A stretch of DNA of 64,000 bases, taken from assembly GCA_002422375.1 (NCBI GenBank), contig DIUQ01000021.1, positions 1 to 64,000 on the forward strand, given 5' to 3'. Below, in pieces: positions 57,236 through 64,000 of the stretch; within the stretch, counting starts at the first letter, position 1; every line of letters starts with the position of its first letter. A program made the position numbers and the translations under genes. The notes beneath the pieces are model-generated. The model did not search any database, had not been told where the DNA came from, and worked only from the letters and a program-made list of their open reading frames with translations. The DNA is from a bacterium UBA6154. Lineage in GTDB: Bacteria > Actinomycetota > Actinomycetes > S36-B12.

Positions 57236-58654
57236 GTGAAACTGTTAATAAAAAATGGTTCGGTCATTTCCCCATTGGGAACAGCACGAGCAGATGTACT
57301 TGTCGATGGCGAGACAATTGCTGCCGTTATCAACCCAGGCGATACTGCATTGGGCACTCAGCTGGAAAATTCAGTGGACAAGGTCATCGACGCAACCGGT
57401 AAATACGTGATACCCGGGGGCATCGATTCCCACACCCACATGGAATTACCATTCGGTGGCACATTTGCGTCGGACACATTTGACACCGGCACTCGTGCCG
57501 CCGCATGGGGCGGCACGACGACCATCATCGACTTTGCCGCGCAGAAATTTGGCGAACGCGTTCAAGATGGTCTCGCCGCATGGCATCTGAAGGCTGGTGG
57601 CAATTGCCACATTGACTATGCATTCCATCAAATAATTGGCGGTGTCGACGACGACTCTCTCAAGGCCATGGACGAGCTCGTTGACGAAGGTGTGACGAGT
57701 TTCAAACTCTTTATGGCATATCCCGGTGTTTTTTATAGTGACGACGGGCAAATCCTTCGGGCCATGCAAACTGCAGCTAGCAACGGCTCCATGATCATGA
57801 TGCATGCGGAGAACGGCATAGCGATTGATGTTCTTGTGGCACAGGCGTTGGCGGAAGGCAAAACAGACCCCAAGTATCACTCGCTCACACGCCCATGGGA
57901 AACCGAGGCAGAGGCCGTTAATCGAGCCATCATGCTGGCTCGCATGACAGGTGCACCCCTTTATGTTGTCCACATGTCTGCCAAGCAGGCTGTCAATGTC
58001 CTACAGGGAGCTAAGGACGAGGGATGGAATGTTTTTGGTGAAACATGCCCGCAATACCTTTATCTGTCCCTGGAAGAGCACCTCTCCCAACCAGGTTTTG
58101 AAGGTGCAAAGTGGGTGTGCTCCACGCCATTGCGATCCAAAGCTGAAGGTCACCACGAGGAATTGTGGCGTTATTTGCGAACTAATGATCTATCCATTGT
58201 GAGCACCGATCATTGTCCCTTCTGCTTTAAGGAGCAAAAGGAATTGGGGCTCGGCGACTTCTCCAAAATCCCTAATGGAATTGGTTCTGTGGAACACCGC
58301 ATGGATTTGATTTACCAAGGTGTTGTCGACGGGAAGATTTCCAAGGAACGCTGGGTTGAATTATGTTCCACAACTCCCGCTCGAATGTTTGGACTGTACC
58401 CGCAAAAAGGTGCGATTGCTCCGGGTTCAGACGCCGATATTGTGATCTACGACCCTGCAGGGCGCACTGAAATTGGCTACGACAAAACACATCACATGAA
58501 CATGGATCACTCCGCTTGGGAAGGAACCGTGATTGATGGGCACGTCGACACCGTGATCTCGCGCGGGAAAGTTGTTGTCGAGAATAATCAGTATCTCGGT
58601 TCCAAGGGTCACGGTAAGTATTTGAAGCGGGGTCTATCGCAATACCTCACCTAA
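57236..58654 (+). CDS. hydA: Dihydropyrimidinase (hydantoinase family)
   Basis: 472 residues. The binuclear zinc site is complete: H66 and H68 (DSHTHME), carboxylated lysine K157 (TSFKLFMAYPG), H190 (MMHAENG), H246 (YVVHMSAK) and D325 (STDHCPF). Opens 5,6-dihydrouracil or dihydrothymine to N-carbamoyl-beta-amino acids. GTG start with AAAGGAG. 58 bases after the ureidopropionase gene. A hydantoinase activity on other cyclic ureides is possible, but the neighbours favour dihydropyrimidines. Confidence 0.9.
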   Translation: MKLLIKNGSVISPLGTARADVLVDGETIAAVINPGDTALGTQLENSVDKVIDATGKYVIPGGIDSHTHMELPFGGTFASDTFDTGTRAAAWGGTTTIIDFAAQKFGERVQDGLAAWHLKAGGNCHIDYAFHQIIGGVDDDSLKAMDELVDEGVTSFKLFMAYPGVFYSDDGQILRAMQTAASNGSMIMMHAENGIAIDVLVAQALAEGKTDPKYHSLTRPWETEAEAVNRAIMLARMTGAPLYVVHMSAKQAVNVLQGAKDEGWNVFGETCPQYLYLSLEEHLSQPGFEGAKWVCSTPLRSKAEGHHEELWRYLRTNDLSIVSTDHCPFCFKEQKELGLGDFSKIPNGIGSVEHRMDLIYQGVVDGKISKERWVELCSTTPARMFGLYPQKGAIAPGSDADIVIYDPAGRTEIGYDKTHHMNMDHSAWEGTVIDGHVDTVISRGKVVVENNQYLGSKGHGKYLKRGLSQYLT

Positions 58655-58698
58655 GAACCGCCACATAACAACATCGTCACAATATATTTGGAGAGAGC

Positions 58699-60186
58699 AT
58701 GCGCACAATAGATCACTGGATCAATGGAAAGCTTCAACCGTCAAAGTCCGGAAACTACGCCCCCGTCTTCAACCCGGCAACTGGCATACAGGAGGCACAG
58801 GTGGGTCTCGCCAGTGCCGAGGAAGTTGAGTTAGCGATTGCTTCCGCTAAGGCTGCGGCTCCTGCGTGGAGAGCAACCTCTATATCTAAGCGTGCTGACA
58901 TCATGTTTCGTTTCCGCGAACTCGTGGTCCAGAACCGGGACCACATTGCGCAATTAGTTTCCTTGGAGCACGGCAAGGTACCCAGTGACGCAGCGGGTGA
59001 ACTTGCCCGAGGGATTGAAAATATTGAATTCGCGTGCAGCATTCCCGCGCTACTCAAAGGTGGCTATAGCGAACAGGTTTCGACCGGAATCGATGTCTAC
59101 TCCATCCGGCAACCGCTGGGCGTAGTTGCGGGTATCACACCCTTCAATTTCCCCGCCATGGTTCCCATGTGGATGTTCGCAAACGCAATCGCCACCGGTA
59201 ACGCGTTTATTCTTAAACCCAGCGAGAAGGATCCCTCCGTTGCACTGTTCATGGCGGAACTTCTCCAGAAGGCTGGACTCCCCGATGGCGTGTTCACGGT
59301 GCTTCAGGGCGACAAAATAGCCGTAGATGGAATCCTCACCAGCCCTGATATTGCGGCCGTGAGTTTTGTCGGCTCAACTCCGATCGCCAAGTACATCTAT
59401 GCAACGGGCACCGCCCATGGAAAGCGTGTACAGGCACTCGGAGGGGCCAAAAATCATATGGTGGTTCTCCCAGACGCCGATATCAACATGGCTGCCGATG
59501 CCGCTGTCAGCGCAGGCTTCGGGTCCGCTGGTGAACGATGCATGGCTATCTCCGTCGTTGTAGCCGTAGGCGGAATTGGCGACAAACTCATTGAGGCCAT
59601 CCAAGAACGACTCCCCAAACTGATTGTTGGTCCAGGGACCGATCCGACCGCAGAAATGGGGCCATTAATTACTCGGGAACACCGGGACAAAGTGGCGTCC
59701 TACATTGCCGGGGCTTCGGATGAAGGAGCAACGGTGGTTGTCGATGGCAGGGAGAACAGCCTGCCCGCTGAAGGCTTCTTCCTTGCGCCAACCTTGATCG
59801 ATAATGTCGCACCGGGCATGAAGGTCTATGACGATGAAATTTTCGGCCCTGTGCTCAGCGTGATTCGCGTGGACACCTATGAGGATGCTGTTGAGTTAAT
59901 CAACAAGCATCAATATGGAAACGGAACGGCAATATTTACCCGCGATGGTGGTGCTGCCCGACAGTTCCAATTCGATATTCAGGTAGGCATGGTTGGCATC
60001 AACGTTCCCATCCCCGTTCCCGTGGGTTACTACAGCTTCGGGGGCTGGAAGGCGTCCCTGTTTGGCGATGTCGCCATGTACGGACCCGCAGGTATTGATT
60101 TCTACACGCACACCAAGACAATTACATCGCGCTGGCCAGACCCGTCAACATCATCTGTTGACCTGGGCTTCCCGCAGACCCGATAA
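58699..60186 (+). CDS. mmsA: CoA-acylating (methyl)malonate-semialdehyde dehydrogenase
   Basis: 495 residues, ALDH fold with the MmsA hallmarks: catalytic C281 in GSAGERCMAIS, ITPFNFPAMVPMWMFANAIA, and VPIPVPVGYYSFGGWKASLF near the end. Turns malonate semialdehyde into acetyl-CoA, or methylmalonate semialdehyde into propionyl-CoA, using CoA and NAD. This is the last step of reductive pyrimidine catabolism after transamination of beta-alanine or 3-aminoisobutyrate. GGAGAG site upstream; 44-base gap. Confidence 0.92.
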   Translation: MRTIDHWINGKLQPSKSGNYAPVFNPATGIQEAQVGLASAEEVELAIASAKAAAPAWRATSISKRADIMFRFRELVVQNRDHIAQLVSLEHGKVPSDAAGELARGIENIEFACSIPALLKGGYSEQVSTGIDVYSIRQPLGVVAGITPFNFPAMVPMWMFANAIATGNAFILKPSEKDPSVALFMAELLQKAGLPDGVFTVLQGDKIAVDGILTSPDIAAVSFVGSTPIAKYIYATGTAHGKRVQALGGAKNHMVVLPDADINMAADAAVSAGFGSAGERCMAISVVVAVGGIGDKLIEAIQERLPKLIVGPGTDPTAEMGPLITREHRDKVASYIAGASDEGATVVVDGRENSLPAEGFFLAPTLIDNVAPGMKVYDDEIFGPVLSVIRVDTYEDAVELINKHQYGNGTAIFTRDGGAARQFQFDIQVGMVGINVPIPVPVGYYSFGGWKASLFGDVAMYGPAGIDFYTHTKTITSRWPDPSTSSVDLGFPQTR

Positions 60187-60211
60187 CAAACGGACCTAAG
60201 GAGATATTTAC

Positions 60212-61231
60212 ATGGATATTGGCGTTGTATTGCAATGCACTCCCCCTGCGTCGCGAGTTGTCGATCTCGCCCGACGCGCGGAAACCTATGGATTCACCTA
60301 TGTGTGGACATTCGATTCCCACATCTTGTGGGAGGAGCCCTATGTGATCTATAGCAAGATCCTTGATGAAACCCGCAAAATAAAAATTGGTCCCATGGTG
60401 ACAAACCCCGCAACACGGGATATCACCGTGACCGCTTCGGTCTTTGCCACGCTCAACGAAATGTATGGAAACCGAACAGTAATAGGTATTGGCCGAGGCG
60501 ACTCTGCCGTCCGCGTCACGAACGGGAAGCCTGTATCTGTGGCGGACCTGCGCCAATCTGTTGTCGACCTCAAAGGCCTGGTCAACGGCGAAGCCATTGA
60601 ATATAAGGGAAATAACATTCGGCTTCCTTGGGCACGCGAAAGTCGCACCGACGTGATGGTGGCGGCATACGGACCTAAGGTATTGGCCTTGACCGGCGAA
60701 GTCGGAGATGGCTTTATTCTGCAGTTGGCAGATCCATCTATTGCCGAATGGACAATCAAAGCGGTAAAAGATGCGGCAGCCGCTGCCGGTCGCGACCCTG
60801 AATCCATCTACATCTGTGTTGCAGCTCCTGCATACGTCACCGAAGACATTGACCACGCACGCGATCAGCTTCGCTGGTTTGGTGGCATGGTAGGGAACCA
60901 TGTGGCCGACATTGTGAAGCGTTATGGCGAAAATGGCGGTGCAGTTCCCCAAGCGCTGACTGACTACATCAAGAATCGTCAAGGGTACGACTATAACCAA
61001 CACGGTCAAGCGGGAAATACCCATGCAGACTTTGTCCCTGACGACATCGTGGATCGTTTCTGCATTATCGGTCCACCTGAGGAACACATTCGCCGTCTCG
61101 AGGAGCTGAAAGCCCTGGGCGTGCATCAATTTGCGCTCTATCTTCAGCACGACGATAAGGATCACACCCTCAGTGAATATGGGGAGAAAATTATTCCTGG
61201 CATTTCCGACGTGGTTTTGGCCAAGGAATAA
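60212..61231 (+). CDS. LLM-class oxidoreductase (F420/flavin-dependent, CPS_4043-like)
   Basis: 339 residues of the luciferase-like (TIM-barrel) superfamily: DIGVVLQCTPPASRVVDLAR at the start, TFDSHILWEEPYVIY, the IGPMVTNPATRDITVTAS strand and the GIGRGDSA turn. It resembles the TIGR03842 (CPS_4043) family of putative F420-dependent enzymes related to Mer. Cofactor (F420 or FMN) cannot be decided. Lies inside a pyrimidine-degradation operon that has no other redox enzyme for uracil, so it is a candidate reductase for the first step. Strong AAGGAG site. Confidence 0.83.
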   Translation: MDIGVVLQCTPPASRVVDLARRAETYGFTYVWTFDSHILWEEPYVIYSKILDETRKIKIGPMVTNPATRDITVTASVFATLNEMYGNRTVIGIGRGDSAVRVTNGKPVSVADLRQSVVDLKGLVNGEAIEYKGNNIRLPWARESRTDVMVAAYGPKVLALTGEVGDGFILQLADPSIAEWTIKAVKDAAAAAGRDPESIYICVAAPAYVTEDIDHARDQLRWFGGMVGNHVADIVKRYGENGGAVPQALTDYIKNRQGYDYNQHGQAGNTHADFVPDDIVDRFCIIGPPEEHIRRLEELKALGVHQFALYLQHDDKDHTLSEYGEKIIPGISDVVLAKE

Positions 61232-61238
61232 CTCATCT

Positions 61239-62102
61239 ATGAACGGTTCGCGCGTGCGGAAAATCACGGTTTCTGCTCTCTGGGCTCTGGCGGGTGTCGT
61301 ACTCGTTGTGCTCATGTGGGAACTAGTGAAGCTTCTTGGATCGGTCGTGGAGTTGCCACTGAAAACAGACGACACGTCCATGCCTCACGTGTGGACCATG
61401 GTGTCGGCATTTGGTGACCCTGAGGTTCGAGGATCCGATACCACCGTGTGGCAAGCCGTGCTGGGTGCGGCCGCTTATTCACTCCTGATCGCTCTTGGAG
61501 GTTTTGTCATTGGAGTCAGCGTTGGCTTGCTTCTCGCGATCACCATGCAACGCTTTTATTTCTTTGAGCGCGGTTTACTGCCCTTTGTCATTGCTTCACA
61601 AACGGTGCCGTTGATCGCCCTCGCACCATTGATCGTCGGCTTAGGCAATCGCCTATCGTTCGGACCGGTTTCCTGGACCACTACCTATTCCGTGATGTTC
61701 ATTGCGGCCTATCTCGCCTTTTTCCCGCTATCCGTTGGTGCGCTCCGAGGTTTGCAGGCGCCCAAAACCACGTCCCTGGAACTGATGCAAACCTATGCAG
61801 CGACACCGCGACAGGTGCTGTGGAAACTACGCTTCCCCTCATCAATCCCCTATCTCGTACCAGCACTGAAGGTCTCCATTGCTGCCGCGGTTGTCGGTAC
61901 GGTTGTGGCGGAAATCTCCACGGGCGTCAAAGGTGGAATTGGGCGGTTGATTATCGAATACGCCCGCGAAACCACCTCACAACCTGCCAAGGTGTACGTA
62001 GCGGTGTTTGGCGCAATTGTGTTAGGGCTCGTCGCAACAGCCCTGGTCACTGCCCTCGATCTCTATCTCACTCGCAATCTCCCTAAGGAAGGACGGGCAT
62101 GA
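61239..62102 (+). CDS. ABC transporter permease (SsuC/TauC-like), first of two
   Basis: 287 residues, about six helices. EAA loop LELMQTYAATPRQVLWKLRFPSSIPYLVPAL. A periplasmic-side segment before the core contains the sequence around SVVELPLKTDDTSMP. ATG 61239 lies eight bases after the LLM stop; the frame opening at 61131 is in the LLM 3' end and rejected. Part of an importer of the SsuABC/TauABC/ThiXYZ type. Overlaps the ATPase start by 4 bases. Confidence 0.9.
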   Translation: MNGSRVRKITVSALWALAGVVLVVLMWELVKLLGSVVELPLKTDDTSMPHVWTMVSAFGDPEVRGSDTTVWQAVLGAAAYSLLIALGGFVIGVSVGLLLAITMQRFYFFERGLLPFVIASQTVPLIALAPLIVGLGNRLSFGPVSWTTTYSVMFIAAYLAFFPLSVGALRGLQAPKTTSLELMQTYAATPRQVLWKLRFPSSIPYLVPALKVSIAAAVVGTVVAEISTGVKGGIGRLIIEYARETTSQPAKVYVAVFGAIVLGLVATALVTALDLYLTRNLPKEGRA

Positions 62103-62917
62103 GCAACGTGCCAGCCGGCAGCGAAGCTGTCTCTGTTGAAGGCCTCTGGAAGATCTTTAATGAAGGCGCTTCCAATGAAGTTACGGCCCTGTCCGACGTC
62201 TCCTTGACTATCACCTCTGGGGAATTTATCTCTCTCATTGGCCCTTCCGGCTGCGGGAAAAGCACACTGCTCAGAGTGATCGCCGATCTAACCGACGCGA
62301 CTCGCGGTACTGTCAAAGTGGCCGGTGTTACTCCCCATGAGGCCCGTGTCCGGCAGCTGTATGGCATTGCCTTCCAGCAAGCAGCTCTCTTTGACTGGCG
62401 CACTGTGCAAAAGAACGTGGAACTGCCGCTGGAGCTACTCGGTTGGGACAAGACTAAGCGTGCCCAACGCGCCATGGAGCTCTTGGACATGGTGCAGTTA
62501 GCGGATTTCGCTCAGCATCGACCGTGGGAACTCTCGGGTGGAATGCAGCAGCGGGTGGCCATTGCACGTTCATTGGCCGTCGATCCTCCCCTTCTTCTCA
62601 TGGACGAGCCATTTGGAGCGCTCGACGAGATGACCCGAGAGCGCATGCAGAATGAATTGCTGCGTATTCGCCTTGACACCGGGAAGACAATCGTTTTCGT
62701 TACACATTCCATCCCCGAAGCTGTGTATCTCTCTGATCGAGTTGTTGTGATGTCAGCTCGTCCTGGGAGAATTACGGGGATCGTCAATGTGCATCTCGGC
62801 GCGCGTGACGAGGACACTCGAGAAACGGACAGCTTCTACGCAAGTGTGACCGAGGTCCGCGAAGCACTTCGCGGACGAACAGTCGGCGAGAACCAAGCCA
62901 GGATCGGCGAGGTGTAA
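62099..62917 (+). CDS. ABC transporter ATPase (SsuB/TauB-like)
   Basis: 272 residues: Walker A GPSGCGKST, signature LSGGMQQRVAIARSL, Walker B LLLMDEPFGALDEMT. Q-loop in AFQQAALFDWRTV. Energises the importer formed with the two permeases and the binding protein. Overlaps both neighbours (4 bases and 1 base), so the three genes are translationally coupled. Confidence 0.95.
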   Translation: MSNVPAGSEAVSVEGLWKIFNEGASNEVTALSDVSLTITSGEFISLIGPSGCGKSTLLRVIADLTDATRGTVKVAGVTPHEARVRQLYGIAFQQAALFDWRTVQKNVELPLELLGWDKTKRAQRAMELLDMVQLADFAQHRPWELSGGMQQRVAIARSLAVDPPLLLMDEPFGALDEMTRERMQNELLRIRLDTGKTIVFVTHSIPEAVYLSDRVVVMSARPGRITGIVNVHLGARDEDTRETDSFYASVTEVREALRGRTVGENQARIGEV

Positions 62918-63693
62918 TGCCTAAGAGGATCTCCTTTAGTCTGATTTGGCCGCCTATTCTGATTGCGGTCCTGTTCCTCGCTGCTTGGCAGGCAATCGTC
63001 GTTGTCAACGATGTTCAGCCGTACCTACTCCCTGCGCCATCGCTCATTGCTGAGAACTTCACCTCAGATCTGTCCCTCATGTGGGCGGCGGCCTTTTATA
63101 CGGGCACGACCGCATTCTTAGGACTCGTCTTCGGCACGATCGCTGCACTCATTATGGCGCTGCTAGCTCAGCGACTGATCGTTGTAAACCGGTTGATTAC
63201 GCCGCTCGCAGCGGGTTTAGCGACCGTCCCAATCATTGCGCTGACGCCTATTTTGAATAACATGTTCAACATCACCAGCCGCACACCGCGCGTCTTGGTG
63301 ACCATGATTATTGTTCTATTCCCCATGTTTGTGAATGTCACTCGCGGCCTGCTCCAAGTGCAACCTGTGCAATTGGAGCTCATGCGGTCCATGAATGCCA
63401 AGCCACGCATGACCCTCCGTGTGCTTCGAATTCCTAATGCCATCCCCTTTTTCTTTACCGGCCTAAAGATTGCAGCACCTTTAGCAGTCATTGCCGCCCT
63501 CGTCGCCGAATACTTCGGCGGCCCACAAGAAGGACTTGGCAGTCGCATCGCAGGTGCGGCAGCCAACACCGCATACGGCCGAGCATGGGCGTATGTGGTT
63601 GCATCCATCATCACCGGACTCCTCTTCTATCTCATAGTGGTGGCCGTGGAGAAATGGACAACACCCTGGACAGGTCGGTCTCGGTCGACCTGA
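62917..63693 (+). CDS. ABC transporter permease (SsuC/TauC-like), second of two
   Basis: 258 residues, six helices, EAA loop LELMRSMNAKPRMTLRVLRIPNAIPFFF and the VIAALVAEYFGGPQEGLGSRI segment of this family. It is clearly different in sequence from the first permease, so the channel is probably a heterodimer, unlike SsuC or TauC systems with one permease gene. Starts on the ATPase stop base. Confidence 0.92.
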   Translation: MPKRISFSLIWPPILIAVLFLAAWQAIVVVNDVQPYLLPAPSLIAENFTSDLSLMWAAAFYTGTTAFLGLVFGTIAALIMALLAQRLIVVNRLITPLAAGLATVPIIALTPILNNMFNITSRTPRVLVTMIIVLFPMFVNVTRGLLQVQPVQLELMRSMNAKPRMTLRVLRIPNAIPFFFTGLKIAAPLAVIAALVAEYFGGPQEGLGSRIAGAAANTAYGRAWAYVVASIITGLLFYLIVVAVEKWTTPWTGRSRST

Positions 63694-63712
63694 ATCACAA
63701 CAAGGAGGAACA

Positions 63713-64000
63713 ATGCGCGTAACAGCTCGTAGCCGCGTTACCCGATTAGTGGGCATCGCAGCAGTCGCGGCTCTCGCTTTATCGGCGTGCAGTAGTGATT
63801 CGGACAGCACCGATGCTGCAACCGACACCGCCGCCACCGAAGAGAGCACCACTGAAGAAACCGGCACAGAGGAATCTGCCGGTGAATGCACCGAACTAAC
63901 ACCTGTCAGCTTGCAGCTGCAGTGGTTTGTGCAAGCCCAATTTGGTGGCTACTACGCTGCCAAGGATCTCGGGTTCTACGAGGAGCAATGCCTTGATGTC
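63713..64000 (+). CDS. NMT1/THI5-like ABC substrate-binding lipoprotein, 3' part missing
   Basis: 96 codons visible to the window edge. Signal peptide RLVGIAAVAALALSAC with lipobox LSAC, then a Thr/Glu/Ser-rich linker, then LTPVSLQLQWFVQAQFGGYYAAKDLGFYEEQC, the start of the SsuA/THI5 (NMT1-like) periplasmic-binding fold. Relatives bind hydroxymethylpyrimidine, riboflavin, sulfonates or pyrimidines. With dihydropyrimidinase in the operon, a pyrimidine base or a derivative is the best guess. GGAGGA site before ATG 63713. Confidence 0.88.
   Translation, partial: MRVTARSRVTRLVGIAAVAALALSACSSDSDSTDAATDTAATEESTTEETGTEESAGECTELTPVSLQLQWFVQAQFGGYYAAKDLGFYEEQCLDV

Noticed and set aside
60122..61381. 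419-residue open frame on the minus strand opposite the LLM gene
   Set aside because: Composition is Cys/His-rich and domain-free, and it is antisense to a gene with clear family motifs and a strong ribosome site.
1..64000. tRNA or rRNA genes in the intergenic gaps
   Set aside because: Gaps were read for GGTTCRA-type T loops and cloverleaf pairing; none found. An automated tRNA scan would settle it.

Overview
The window is a stretch of chromosome from an actinobacterium (class Actinomycetes). The evidence is gene order and family content. The runs miaA-miaB-recX-recA-DUF3046-clgR-cinA-pgsA-rimO-ftsK-rnj-dapA-thyX, dapB-M16 peptidase-pnp-rpsO-ribF-truB-rbfA-infB-ylxR-nusA-rimP and proS-GNAT-ispG-rip1-dxr follow the order seen in Mycobacterium and relatives. 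Base composition looks only moderately G+C-rich by eye, which would fit a planktonic actinobacterial lineage better than a soil streptomycete; the exact taxon cannot be read from this window. No tRNA, rRNA, CRISPR array, insertion sequence or phage gene was recognised. No gene-free stretch exceeds about 205 bases.

Region 1 (1-18.1 kb, minus strand) is the RNA-modification, recombination and cell-division core. recA carries two candidate DNA-damage control elements: a perfect actinobacterial LexA box, which lies inside the last codons of the upstream transporter gene, and a promoter resembling the RecA-independent (PafBC-type) class. A translationally coupled sulfotransferase/MFS pair separates recA from DUF3046-clgR, and an MMPL exporter separates recX from miaB. 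Region 2 (18.1-23.8 kb) is accessory: a GNAT enzyme, a LuxR-type response regulator with a kinase that appears internally duplicated, AzlCD, a PH-domain membrane protein and a small membrane protein.

Region 3 (23.8-43.8 kb, minus strand) holds dapB, an M16 peptidase, the pnp-rpsO-ribF-truB-rbfA-infB-ylxR-nusA-rimP translation/RNA cluster, a TSUP permease, proS, and the MEP-pathway genes ispG and dxr around the site-2 protease. At its head sit two small genes: an eRF1-like (translational machinery/baeRF-type) protein and a HicA-like protein.

Region 4 (43.8-54.8 kb) is a polyamine uptake and catabolism locus: GabT-like transaminase, saccharopine-dehydrogenase-like protein, agmatinase-family ureohydrolase, a PuuB-like FAD oxidase, PotABCD, and gamma-aminobutyraldehyde dehydrogenase. 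Together they can take in putrescine or spermidine and feed it through aminobutyraldehyde and GABA to succinate semialdehyde. A MocR-type regulator (54.8-56.2 kb) stands between this locus and the next.

Region 5 (56.3-64 kb, plus strand) is the most interesting part. It is a compact operon of nitrilase-type beta-ureidopropionase, dihydropyrimidinase, CoA-acylating (methyl)malonate-semialdehyde dehydrogenase, an LLM-family (F420- or flavin-dependent) oxidoreductase, and an ABC importer with two different permeases and an NMT1/THI5-like binding protein. It contains every step of reductive pyrimidine breakdown except a recognisable dihydropyrimidine dehydrogenase and a dedicated transaminase. 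The LLM enzyme is a candidate for the missing reductase. The last gene runs off the right edge.
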